Positions 24,321 to 35,124 of a stretch of DNA of 64,000 bases are shown one piece after another. Made by a program: the position numbers and the translations under genes. The stretch comes from Ctena decussata (lineage: Eukaryota; Mollusca; Bivalvia; Lucinida; Lucinidae), in contig OZ022499.1 in the NCBI GenBank assembly GCA_963989385.1, forward strand, positions 76,942,203 through 77,006,202, read 5' to 3'. Below the pieces are notes generated by a model. It was not told where the DNA came from and made no database searches. It saw only the letters and a program-made list of their open reading frames with translations. The first letter of the stretch is position 1, and every line of letters starts with the position of its first letter.

Positions 24321-24559
24321 TTTTGTTACCCAGGTAAGCTAACAGAAAATCACAGAATTTGTAATGGTAGAAACAAATGGAAGTGTACCCATAGCATACA
24401 CCTTGGAACTGCCCGATTGAGTCAGTGTTAATGAGGGAACACAAGAAAACAAATCATCATTCAAGACTTCTCTTGTGTGGATACACCCATAACCTGGAGC
24501 TCTGCATGTCATTATTGTCTATAAAACATCTACCCTAAGTTGTATGCTACACCAGAACA

Positions 24560-24624
24560 CACACTGAGGAATCGATGGTCGCCCAGAATTCAGTGAACGC
24601 GCAGCCAATCAGTGAACGCGCAGT
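24560..24624 (+). repeat. Left terminal inverted repeat of the 10.4 kb element
   Basis: It starts CACACTGAGGAATCGATGGT and contains two copies of the motif CAGTGAACGCG, at about 24591 and 24610. It pairs with 34876-34940, the only difference being G/A at the ninth base. The preceding six bases are AGAACA. Confidence 0.9.
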
Positions 24625-24979
24625 AAAAGTGTTTTAATTTTACGTTTGTGGTCAGCTTCTGTGCGGATTTTCGTGTTCATATAAGATGTTCTGAAAATAC
24701 ATCTGCACATACATTACTTGGCTGTAATGGTATGTTTCATATTATGATAATAAACCTTTGCGAATATCTCATGGAGTCGGGTAAAACCCGTTTTATTATG
24801 TTCCTTATCTTAAAAACGTAGAAAATAACAATGTTTTCTTCTTTTACCACAGTACGCTATATTCTGTTTGATGTTTTCTGCAAGCAGAAGTAGAATCAAG
24901 TATATTGCTACAAATACATTAAATTTCGCCATTGTCTGTCTTTTAGTTTATAAGATATTCTGTATTATATGATTGTACG

Positions 24980-25125
24980 CTGAAAATCAATGAACGAGTA
25001 ATTTGTATCAGTGAACGCGACACTGTGAACGAAGTAAACGTGTAAACCACCAATTGTAATGTACCCAGTGAACGCTAATATTGCACCCAGTGAATGCGTA
25101 ATATGTTGCCAGTGAATGCGCAAGT
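24980..25125 (+). repeat. Subterminal CAGTGAACG-type repeat cluster
   Basis: About five copies of CAGTGAACGC or CAGTGAATGCG (near 25008, 25065, 25088, 25110, plus a variant TCAATGAACG at 24986). The same motif occurs twice in each TIR and, inverted, at 29691 and 29711. Spaced copies of a terminal motif are typical transposase-binding sites in CACTA, hAT and related elements; that role here is inference. Confidence 0.7.
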
Positions 25126-25362
25126 TTTGTATTATCTGCCTGGAAGTCCACAAAATTTGTCAGTGGGTTTACCGCTAGGTGTTAGTTATGCGTGACTTTA
25201 GTTTTAAGTACTCTTCTGTGTTTTACAGAGGTACGAGATAGTGAATACCCCTGAGTACAGTTGCTATAGCTGCTCGTTTTATAGAGACTTTCAAAATGTC
25301 ATGGAACACTTCGTTTACTCTCACCCTGACAATGTACTAAAATACCCAAAGAAGTTTTTATG

Positions 25363-25470
25363 CCCCCGCCATTAAAAATGGGGGGAGGACATATAATATC
25401 ACCGCTGTCCGTACGTGCGCCCTGTACGTACGTCCGTACGTCCTGTACGTACGTCCCTTACGAAATGGTT
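25363..25470 (+). repeat. Hairpin-headed repeat fragment with CGTACGTC microsatellite
   Basis: TATGCCCCCGCCATTAAAAA followed by TGGGGGGAGGACATATAAT forms a hairpin, then a run of GTACGTACGTCC-type repeats. The layout (terminal hairpin, then CCGT/CGTACGT microsatellite) recurs at 47152, 60833 and 63726 with different sequences. Confidence 0.6.
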
Positions 25471-26272
25471 TCCGTTCGATACCTTTTGAAAACATTGGTG
25501 TATTGAATTCATGTTCTCTACACAGGTATATAATCATAAAATACAGGTCTTTTAGTTTTTGAAAAGTTACTTGTTTCCTGGCTATATCTTTTTGAAAGTT
25601 GCATGACATCCATTTTTGTGATAAGATACAGAATGTTATCACATATCACAGCCATGACGTCCCCCCGTCCTCCCCCTACCCCACCCACACATACTTCTCT
25701 TGATCCGAGAAGCACAGTACATCTGCCTAAAGAAAACAATAAAACATGTACCACATAAGTCTGCCTTTGTGAACCTAGTTATCCTACAAGTGCCAGTACC
25801 TTAAACAAGGCGCCATCTTATTTAGGGCACAAGGCGGGAGCATCCGTGGCCTATAGACACATTCTAGTTGAATCTAGAAAAAAAAAATAATGTTCGATTC
25901 AGTACAAGAAAAGGTTGTTATTAAAGCGGATCCGGACTGTAGTCCACTATAAGTACCTCATAGAAAAGGCTGAAATTTTGTCAAGAATCAAACAAAATAT
26001 TTTTGGGATCCTGTCTTAATAGTATAGACAGCTACTTTGTTCTTGTCCTGAAGGTTAAACGATTGTAATCTCCAGCATATGAAAACTAACCAAATATTGA
26101 GTCTCAGTTAACTGCTGAATTTATTTTACTTGATAACTGTTTACAACTGACAAAATAGTGCAGTCTTAATCTGCTCATTTAGCTGCCTAATCTGGATCTG
26201 TACTGTTTGCCATTAAATATTTAGGGTATGTATGATAGAATTTGCTGCAATAAGAGCAATTGCCTCTTTACT

Positions 26273-26346
26273 GGACGAGTCTTTTATTATCAGGTGTGTG
26301 AACATATGAAAACACACACACACACCTGATGATAAGGGACTCGTCC
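26273..26346. repeat. Imperfect hairpin with CA microsatellite
   Basis: GGACGAGTC plus TTATTATCAGGTGTGTG pairs with CACACACCTGATGATAAG plus GGGACTCGTCC across a short loop. It is probably a small palindromic insertion inside the large transposon. Confidence 0.6.
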
Positions 26347-26727
26347 CTAATCTGAGACGGTCTTATTCTTTCATCGAATGAAATTAAACAAAGCTTCGAC
26401 CCACGCCATGGATCGTCAGTCAAGTGCGAACTGTGACAGCTTGGCTCAGTCTGCAGTCTGATAAGAGTCTTTGATGTTCGCAATACTGATTCCTGAGGTT
26501 CCATACATTGTTTATGTGACACTACTCAGACTTAGCGAGTGCGCAAGCTGATCTGAATGTATGTTGTTTGCATACGCACTAAGACTCTTTTCGTCAATCA
26601 ATTGGCAGAATTGTGCAGTATACACATGTACAACTAAGATATCCGCACATACATTCCGGGTTATTCTTTCATGTAAGAAATCACGAAAAAAAATTAGAAG
26701 ATATTCTCCTATAGCATAGGATAACCA

Positions 26728-27184
26728 GCACTACTGCATTAGCACCAGTTCAGGAGACTTAACACTCTAGTGCAGCAGCATCAGTGCCACTTAAGAAGCC
26801 TTCACCCTCTAATAGCGCAGCGGCATTAGCGCCACTTAAGAAGATTTCACCTTCTAGTAGCGCAGCGGCATTAGCGCCACTTAGGAAGACTTCACCGTCT
26901 AGTAGCGCAGCGGCATTAGCGCCACTTCAGGAGACTTCACCCTTTAGTAGCACAGCTCCATTAGCGCCACTTCAGGAGACTTCCCCTGTAGTAGCGCAGC
27001 GGCATCAGCGCCACTTCAGGAGACTTCACCCTTTAGTAGCGCAGCGGCATTAGCGCCCTTTAAGAAGACTTCCCCCTGTAGAAGCCCAGCGGCATTAGCG
27101 CCACTTCCGGAGACGTCACCCTCTAGTAGCGCAGCGGCATTAGCGCATCTTAAGAAGACTTCCCCCTTTAGTAGAGCAGCTCAA
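26728..27184 (+). repeat. 45-bp tandem repeat array, left arm
   Basis: About ten units of 45 bp around AGTAGCGCAGCGGCATTAGC and CCACTTCAGGAGACTTCACC. Because the unit is 15 codons, the frame stays open and encodes repeats such as KTSPSSSAAALAPL. Units differ by a few bases and one disrupts the frame near 27000. The array is mirrored by an inverted, longer array at 28520-29290. Confidence 0.9.
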
Positions 27185-27186
27185 CC

Positions 27187-27485
27187 TGGGCATTGTTTGT
27201 GACCCTCACCAGTTCCCAAGATCAACTTGACTTCGTCTGGTACACTGACCCTGTAGGAAGCTTGGTCCCAGCGGCCTTCGGCCATGATGCTTGCCTAGTA
27301 TCCGGTGTCATCAGTAAAGAGCTGATTCGATCATGCTTGATAGTAAGCAGTGCTACAATTGAAAAGAATCCGAGTAGGGGCCACCGCCAAGATGGCTCAG
27401 TAATGAACATCACCGCCAAAATAGCCTTGACCCAGGGGCCCTCTGCCCTGCGATCCCGGGCCCTTCGGGCCCTTGCATAAGGATC
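27187..27485 (+). repeat. Dispersed repeat with conserved ~55-codon frame, copy 2
   Basis: The plus strand encodes IEKNPSRGHRQDGSVMN and, further on, GPSALRSRALRALA. The same frame with many substitutions is at 2468-2187 on the minus strand. Preservation of the frame in two diverged copies hints at coding descent, but I do not recognise the family. The first ~80 bp (from CTCAACCTGGGCATTG) recur as a direct repeat at 27617-27700. Confidence 0.6.
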
Positions 27486-27836
27486 TTGTTGTAAATGGTT
27501 GTCATGTGTCAGGTAGATTTGGATTCATTGCTTCCAGAAATTGAGTTGCAGTAACACTGAATAAGCATTGTCGTGACATTCTCAGGCCATTTATTAAGGT
27601 GACAATATGCCTGGTTCAGCTCAACCTGGGCATTGCTTGTGACCCTTTCCAGTTCCCAGGATCAACTTGGTTCCACCTGGTTGCACTGACCCTGTAGGGA
27701 GTTAGTCTGATAATGTCTGATAAAAAGTCTAAAGTATTACCATAAAGATAACACGAATTTTGAATTTTGGCAACTGAGTTATGACTGAAGACTCAGGGAT
27801 GAATAAAATGCACAGTTTTCGAACTCTCTTTACCAG

Positions 27837-28454
27837 CTCTTCCGGTTTCCATAGCGTCGAAGCGAGAGTACTAACATTCGCTTATAACCAGTAGTCGGAA
27901 ATCATTATGTTTTGAGATTTTATCCGGCATGTGCTGCGTCATTTATAGTTATTCGGCTTCGAAAATGTAAAGAGGTAAGTTTAATATAATTTGCTCTTCG
28001 GTCTTTTACTTTATTGCCCTGTGCAATGTCGTGTATGGGTGGACATAAACGGTACAGTATTCAAATCGACCTTGGCATGATTTTAAAACCATTTTGAGCC
28101 TTTTCTTACACGTTTTATAAAAAGCTTTAAAATAAACGGAATGCGTTATCAATCTACAGTGTGTTAGTTTTGATAATAGGATGATAGCTAGGTTTTGCAC
28201 GAAACAAACTCGTGTTAAATTAAGCTGTTCGGAATAAAATTTCTGTGACGGCCAGGAGGTTTTCATTGTACAGGGTAATAAAGTAAAAGACCGAAGAGCA
28301 AATTATATTAAACTTACCTCTTTACATTTTCGAAGCTGAATAACTATAAATGACGCAGCAGATTCCGGATAAAATCTCAAAACATAATGATTTCCGACTA
28401 CTGATTATAAGCGAACTTTGTACTCTCGATTCAACACTATGAAAACCGCAAGAG
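27837..28454. mobile_element. Fold-back element with ~180-bp arms
   Basis: Sequence from 27837 (CTCTTCCGGTTTCCATAG) to about 28017 is repeated inverted at about 28275-28454. The arms share long near-identical blocks such as TCGGAAATCATTATGTTTTG and TTTAATATAATTTGCTCTTC. The ~260-bp centre has no recognised coding content. It sits between the two inverted 45-bp arrays and may be the core of that structure or a separate insertion. Confidence 0.85.
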
Positions 28455-28519
28455 ATGGCACAGTGAGTTCGGATACTGTGAACTGCTGAGCTACCGAAAG
28501 GTGACGACTTCTAAAGTTG

Positions 28520-29290
28520 CACAGTTCCACTGCTTTATTAAAGGTGATGTCTTCTGTACTAGCGCTAGTACCGCTGCGCTACTAAAAGGGGCTGCCTCCT
28601 GTAGTGGTGCTAATGCCACTGCGCTACTATAAGGGAATGTCTTCTGAAGTAGCGCTATTGCCGCTGCGCTACTATAAGGGAATGTTTTCTGAAGTAGCGC
28701 TATTGCCGCTGTGCTACTAAAAGGAGCTGTCTTCTGTAGTAGCGCTAAAGCCACAGCGCTACTATAAGGGAATGTCTTCTGAAGTAGTGTTATTGCCGCT
28801 GCGCTACTATAAGGGGATTCTTCTGAAGTAGCGCTATTGCTGCTGCGCTGTTACAAGGGGAAGTCTTTTGAAATAGCGCTATTACCGCGGCGCTACTAAA
28901 AGGGGCTGTCTCCTGTAGTAGCGCTAATGCCGCTGCGCTACTATAAGTGAATGTCTTCTGAAGTAGCCCTAATGCCGCTGCGCTACTATAAGGGAATGTC
29001 TTCTGAAGTAGCGCTATTGCCGCTGCGCTACTATAAGGGGATGTCTTCTGAAGTAGCGCTATTGCCGCTGCGCTGTTACAAGGAAAAGTCTTTTGAAGTA
29101 GCACTATTGCCACTACGCTAGTATCAGGGGCTGTCTTCTGAAGTAGCGCTATTGCCGCTGCGCTAGTATCAGGGGCTATCTTCTGAAGTAATGCTATTGC
29201 CGCTAGGCTACTATCAGAAGCTGTCTTGTGAAGTAGCGCTATTACCGCTGCGCTACTTAAAGATATCTTGTGAAGCAGTGCTTCTAAAGG
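28520..29290 (-). repeat. 45-bp tandem repeat array, right arm (inverted)
   Basis: About 17 units of 45 bp, on the minus strand AGTAGCGCAGCGGCAATAGC followed by GCTACTTCAGAAGAC. They are homologous to the array at 26728-27184 but inverted. Open minus-strand stretches (29113-28790 and 28754-28491) encode LLQKTFPYSSAAAIA-type 15-residue repeats. There is no credible start or promoter, so I treat them as repeat-derived frames, not genes. Confidence 0.9.
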
Positions 29291-30339
29291 GGTACTGTTT
29301 TTAATTATGTAGTAGATCTATCTGTACATTGCCCACCCACCAACCCTCTTTTTGTGATGGTCTTACATGAAAGATGGACCAAATTTCGGCACATTTCATT
29401 GTAAAATGAAAGTAGAGTTTAGCTCAGACTAGAGCTCTTCATCAGTATTTTCTAAAAGTGCAAATTAAAAAAAATTGCCGAACGGGATACTTCAAAGGAA
29501 AATAAAGTAGGCCATGATACAAGATGGGATTATGGGTACGCAATTTAGATGAGTTCAGGTTGTAATTTTAAGCTAAATGTAGCTCTGGCTTTAATGGCAA
29601 CCTTTCCGACGCGTTCAATGCGTACACTTTTTCCCTTTCACTTCGTACAACGCAGCGCGTTTGCTTCGTACACACAGATTATTGTGCTACTCGTTCACTG
29701 ATACAGTTTGCGCGTTCACTGATTTAGAGCGTACAATGCTAAAATGGGTTGTATCTCCTAAATTCCTGCATCTCATGGCACGAAACATTTCGTCGGTTGA
29801 GAGCATAAAGGTGCCATCTGCATTTTTCTTACTTTCGAGAAAAATGCATTTAAAGGTTTGGATGTTAATTAAAAATCAGAAGTACAAGCTACATAGTATT
29901 TTATTGCTACATCATTTAGAGTTATATAGTGGTTACTAGATAATGACTGGTGTGAATGGCAAATATACTCCATATATGTACAAATATGGTATAAATCAGA
30001 TGGCACCTTTATGCAGACAAGATTTTTTCTGAAAATGTGCTGCATAAAGGTGCCATCTGGAAATCTATATCAGTGTTGTACAACCTTTGATTCCTCTTTA
30101 ATAGCTTAAACACAATTTATTGTCAGGAGTAACAAAGCTGTCAAACAACATACGGCATACACAAAAAAAATCAGCGATATTTATATACATTTTGGCTCGT
30201 AACTTGATACTTAAAGCAAAACAAAGCATACAGGATATAATTCAAAACGCATCTGAAAAATTATATAAAAACATGACTTGCTAAATCCTTTCATGAATAA
30301 TTCTCTAGATTGTTTACACAAACAAATGTATTTCAGACA

Positions 30340-33300
30340 TCAAACTTCTTCATCATCCCCATCGTATTCACTGTCACTATCGGTGTCAAGTGGATCAGGT
30401 ACGGGTATTTTGTCTTTCAACCCTTTCTTTGTTGGAAGTGAGTAGTAATAACCCTGACAGTCTTCAGGGATAATGCCACTTTGACACAAGGATACAAGAT
30501 CTTTCTTTTTTGCTTCTGATATTGGTAGTTTATGTGTATATAGAGCTGCCAGAGCGGCAGGCCACTGTTGCGGTCTTCCGCGGGTAGATGATTGTACTTT
30601 CAGTTCAACAAATTGTGTTTGGTCAAATGAGTTGTTCAGAAAAATACTCCTTTGGTCAGAGCGCCGTACCTGAATCCACTTGACCTTTAACCAGTTAACG
30701 CGGTCACCATTAACTGAACATTTCATATTTGGACAGTGGTCTTTACAGAAAGATTTGAAATTCGTTATGTCTCTGTACTTGATAGGAACTATAACATATG
30801 GCTTCTTTTTTCTAGCCTTTAATATTACTGTATTCCATTGAGAAGGCACATAAACAGGGTTATTTTTCTTTGCATTTTCAATTGAAGAATGAATTGTGTC
30901 ACTCTCCATATGGGAATGACCCCTTTCAAAGAATTTGTGATTGATAATTTCCAATGTTTCTGATTTATTAAGAGAATAAAGCAATGATGAGGCAACAAAC
31001 TGGTTCCTGTTTTGCCCGCCACAAGTGTCAGAGAAGTAGGTGATTTCTTTAATGGTTGAATTTCCACTTGTTACGGAGTTTGTATGCATTTGCAGACAAG
31101 TGGCAATTTCACACGAGCCACGCCCCGCTTGGCACTCATCCCAGACATAACATGTGCCAGCCTGATCGCCAAGAGAATAAAATGACAAGTTGTAGCATGC
31201 CAGTTTACGCTTGTAATAAAGTTCACCCACAAGAGAACACGGAGTAGAGAGTACTGCCTGAAGATCAAAGGTAGCGGCATAGTATGTTGGATGGGTTTGC
31301 GCTTGCGTTTTGTCTTTCTCTTTTTCATCCTTTGATTTCTGTTTTCTCTCGTGATGATCAACGTATTCTTGTTCCATATTGTCATCAACTACACCCTGTT
31401 TCTTCTTCATTTCATACAAATTACATACCGAGCACTGATCTTTCTTTGGCTTGTAAAATGATAAATTGTACTCCTTGCAAAATATATCCCTGTATGTTTT
31501 CTCTTCAACAGGCTTCATTCCTTTTGTCTTGCAGTTTTCGGTATAGTAATCCCACATTTGTCTTATTGAAAGATCTGGTGCTAAGTATTGCCTTTTTGAT
31601 GTTTTTCGCACATAGTGAGACTCCATTCGTGGAAAAGATTCGATATGTCTTCTGACTTCTGCTATCCGCTCTGGTGACGTCTTATTAGCTGAGGGAAATC
31701 TGCCACGCTCATCTCTAGCAGCAAAAACTCCATGAGACTTCTTTTTCATTGCATTTTGGACCGCCTTTTTGCCAATGTCCAATGTATTAATGAAGAAAGA
31801 TCTGCAAACACGAACATTTCCTGTATCAGATGGCAGAAAGTATGAGTATGACACTGATTTGTGCCCGGATGAGCGTTTAGGTAGTGAAGAAGACACATGT
31901 TGACAAATAAAGTCACGTTGTCTTGTGTAGTCTTGTAAAGCCCAATATGTATTAAATACTCTCTCTCGACTTTCGCTACTAAATTTATCAGAACATTTGT
32001 ATCTACATTTTGAACAGTTTACTGCTTTAACATGTCGAGCAGACACAGTTTTGCCCTTCTGAGAAATATACTCCAGGCCAGCATCTCTGTTTTGTTTCCT
32101 AACATTCCTTTTCCAAATCTGCGGTGTGCACTTCCGTTTCCGTTTCAAATCTGATTTCTGAGGACTTTGAAATTTAGCATCTTTATGCGGAGTTACATGA
32201 GCAGAGTCATCGTCACAACTTTGACCTCTTCTTGGGGTTCTTAAGCTATCAGTCTCTAAACACGTTTCTGTATTTTCACTTAATGAATCAATTACAATAT
32301 TGTTTATAATGTCAGGACCCACCCGGCCAGATGAAGTATTTTCACTCCTTGAATCATTTAGACTAGGGTTTATAGTTTCAGAATTTTTCTGTTCAGAGGT
32401 TGACTCATTTAAGGTGCCATTTATAGTTTGTGATCTTCTTTGGACAGAGTCAAAGTGTTCTCTCCCAGGTAATGCTGAATAAGCTAGAATGACAGGCCTG
32501 CCACTTTGTGTTGCTAGGTCAGGTCGAATATCATAGACTGGGGTAGATATACGACTAGAAAATATCTTTAGAGAAACTCCAAATAAATTTGCTACAGCTA
32601 AAGGCAGACAATCTGCCAGTCCGACTTTCCAAACACCTTCAGTTTTAATGTCATAAATCATCTCTTCATAGTCTGTTTGTCTCTTTTCACTGACCCTCAT
32701 AAATTGACTGTAATGAGTTTTATTTTGTGCCATATGCATGGCAAGCTTTTCTCTCAGGGTTTGAGCTGTTACTGTTTCTTCAAGCTGGCACTTTACAGAA
32801 TTAAAAAAGCAGTCACCATCTGCTGGGACTTTTAGTCGTTCAAATCCATTACTTGCTAATAAGTTATCCAGCCGTTTTTCATGATACTGGTCTATTATCT
32901 TCCTTGCCATTGCTTCTTGTCTACTTCTCTGTTTCACTTTATCAAGTATATTTTGTCCAGTCAGCTGTCTTTTCCTTTTTCTAGGGCTGCTTAAATTTAC
33001 ATTAGTTTCAGTACTTTGCACCTTTGTAAGACTAGACATTCCATTTTCCTGTTCGGCTTCACTGTTATGTGCACTGAACAGATTTCTACGACTTCTTTCC
33101 TTTGTTCTTTTGCTTTTTGAACTTGAGTTGGGTTTGGTTTTTGTTTGTTGTTCATTCTCTCTTCCTTTTGTATTATGATTTTTCTTTCTCTTAGTATCCT
33201 TGTATGGTCTTGACGGAATGTCCCTTATTGACTGATCTGTATCTGAACTATTCAGATCTTTCTTTGAAGGCCTGTAATCTTCATCGTTGTTGTCATCATC

Positions 33301-34066
33301 ATATGAACTATCGGCATCTTTGTCCAGCGAATCAAAAATATATTTCTCTTTAAATCTTTGTAAGGTAATGTCAATATCCTCATCTGGGTCTGAATCTAAC
33401 TGTCTATTATGGGAAATGTGTTCATTCAATTGTTGTCCTTGATTCTCATTTTTGTTTGTATGGCTCACTGATGTGTCGTTTTCATCTGACTCCTGATGTT
33501 TAGATGAAATAGTTCCATTTTTTTCTGTATCTGTTGCTGATTGTGTAACACTGTTGGCATCTAAAGCAGACAACTGCTCCAGTGTATCATCTGACCAGTC
33601 CGACAGATTGTCATCCCCAGTGCCATGCTGTGGCTGAAAAAGGCAGGACAGTTTAAAAACATACTAAGTTGCAAGCATTATTAACTTATAACGAGATAAA
33701 GTATATGCTGATAAACAGATGCTGGTAAGATATGTCATACGTTCAGATCTAAATTTTAGAAACATAAGAAAATATACATCCACATTCAGGTATGCACATT
33801 CTGCATGCAATACAGCATGCAGAATGTAACAATCTCATCCAGCAACAGAGAGAGACAGACAGACAAACAGACAGAAAGAGAGACAGACAGAAAGAGAGAA
33901 AGAGAGAACCCTCTCATATCAATACAAAACAGAATAAACAATTCTGGGCAGTCATTTGCTTTTAGAAAGCAGTTTGTGAGAACATATGTTATAAAGCCTC
34001 CGTTATTAGAATGACATTATAATAATAATGAGAAAATATTCTTACCTTGGCATCTTTTTCATCCAT
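30340..34066 (-). CDS. Two-exon OTU-DDE transposase-like protein (~1104 aa)
   Basis: Exon 1 is 34066-34046 (ATG, MDEKDAK, donor AAG|GTAAGA); exon 2 is 33633-30340 (acceptor CCTTTTTCAG, stop at 30342-30340); both phase 0. The long frame runs upstream of residue 28 without an ATG in exon 2, which is why I place the start in exon 1. Residues ~1-270 are acidic and low-complexity with KRKR-type basic clusters. An OTU-like protease unit follows: DGDCFFNSV with the candidate nucleophile Cys282, and REHFDS with candidate His400. After Cys-rich pairs (CSKCRYKC; CSVCNLYEMKKK) comes an RNase-H-like region: FDLQ (Asp797), YFSDTCGGQNRN (Asp876), IHSSIEN (Glu926) as a plausible DDE triad. The tail is acidic. 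It probably moves this element, and the OTU part could remove ubiquitin from host factors. The frame is intact. The intron has a GA-rich microsatellite; a possible AATAAA (minus strand) is at 30115-30120. Confidence 0.82.
33805..33910 (+). repeat. GA/CAGA microsatellite in the transposase intron
   Basis: Runs of AGAGAGACAGACAGACA-type sequence lie within the single intron of the OTU-DDE gene. Just upstream (33795-33828) is a short inverted repeat around GCATGCAATACAGCATGC. Confidence 0.8.
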
Positions 34067-34875
34067 TTTTATTTTAGAAATCAATTTTTATAGCCCCTTG
34101 GTTTTAGTTGTGATGCTATAATGGCTACAAAAAACAGAGCAAAATGTGCTTATTTACTGAAGAAACATATTTTTTCAAGCTCAGATTACATCTTCAGCAA
34201 AGCTTTTTTATCTTTTTCTCCATAGGTAATAACTAACATCTGGTAGTAATACAAAATTAATGGGATTTAAGAGCACATGGAACCTTTATGCTTTAATCAT
34301 TATATTCAAGTAATTGACTTTGTTGAATGCATAAAGGTTCCATCTGTCATATGGAACCTTTATGCAGCCGAACTGATCAGTTGGAACCTTTATGCAGAAA
34401 ATAATTCATGCATTGTATGATGGCACCGTAATGCATTCATGATCTGGAATATTTATGCTTAGGGTACTGCTGAGAAAATTTTACACTACAAAGCTATGAT
34501 AATAGGGACGTTATTGATGCAAAAATCCCAATTTTCACCAAAAATGCAGTTGGCACCTTTATGCTCTCAACCGACGATTTATAGGTTCAGGATTACCTTC
34601 CGTCGTAACCATTAACAATAGCAAATTTACATCATGAGCTTTGTTTTATGGGGAAAAACCGGCGTTTAGAAGATTTCTGACATGAAAATCACCTTGCAGA
34701 CCAATCGGTTCCTTATAATTTTTCTAATAACTTGTTTTGACAAAATTAATGTCAAAATAGCAGCAGATTATTATAATTAGCTTTAGATAAAGGGCAATAG
34801 AAGTGGTTATAACACAAATAATAACACCATCTACCACTTTAAGTAGCAGTACCCCGCTCCAAAAAACTAAAATAA

Positions 34876-34940
34876 ACTGCGCGTTCACTGATTGGCTGCG
34901 CGTTCACTGAATTCTGGGCGACCATCGATTCTTCAGTGTG
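34876..34940 (-). repeat. Right terminal inverted repeat of the 10.4 kb element
   Basis: Read on the minus strand it starts CACACTGAAGAATCGATGGT and again carries two CAGTGAACGCG motifs. It is followed on the plus strand by AGAACA, matching the six bases before the left end. Confidence 0.9.
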
Positions 34941-35124
34941 AGAACACCTGCCAATGAAATAGGGTGATCAGGTGACAGGCAATAGTGCTGAGTAACTTTC
35001 AGTACTTTCGTCCTACTAATTTGGATAGTTGGAAGGCTAAGGCCTAGTGCACTAGGTGCATGTGGGGGTTGTTTACCTTTTCTCCCGCGTATCATATCTC
35101 TTCTTTCTCCCTCTCTCCTGATAG

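Larger units (their letters stand above)
29790..34577. repeat. Inner inverted repeats and iterons enclosing the OTU-DDE gene
   Basis: TCGTCGGTTGAGAGCATAAA at 29790 and its reverse complement ending at 34577 form a second pair of inverted repeats of ~30-40 bp around the gene. An iteron of the form GCATAAAGGTGCCATCTG is repeated at 29803, ~29996 and 30041 on the left. On the right it is at ~34276, 34328, 34351, 34382, 34420, ~34444 and 34549, in both orientations. The right-hand copies mostly read GGAACC instead of GGCACC. I see no clean target duplication at these inner ends. They may be subterminal transposase-binding sites, or a separate element nested in or captured by the outer one. Confidence 0.75.
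24560..34940. mobile_element. ~10.4 kb DNA transposon with 65-bp TIRs
   Basis: The left end (24560-24624, starting CACACTGAGGAATCGATGGT) and the reverse complement of the right end (34876-34940) match at 64 of 65 bases. The element is flanked by AGAACA on both sides (24554-24559 and 34941-34946), which I read as a 6-bp target duplication. It lies inside the large intron of the MyTH4-FERM gene. It contains the OTU-DDE gene at 30340-34066, a 45-bp-repeat fold-back structure and smaller insertions. CAGTGAACGCG-like subterminal repeats lie at both ends and inside. A 6-bp duplication is reported for few eukaryotic superfamilies (for example Dada, IS3EU, Polinton); I cannot assign this one, and no Polinton genes are present. 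Confidence 0.85.

Noticed and set aside
26784..27053. 89-codon repeat protein (KTSPSSSAAALAPL-type)
   Set aside because: The frame is open only because the tandem unit is 45 bp. No start context, splice sites or flanking coding is seen, and the inverted array gives the same.
31071..31655. Overlapping 80-123-codon frames on both strands
   Set aside because: Shadows of the long OTU-DDE frame in other phases.
24560..34940. Polinton/Maverick assignment suggested by the 6-bp duplication
   Set aside because: No polymerase B, retroviral-type integrase, ATPase or capsid coding is visible, the length is too short and the ends do not begin AG.
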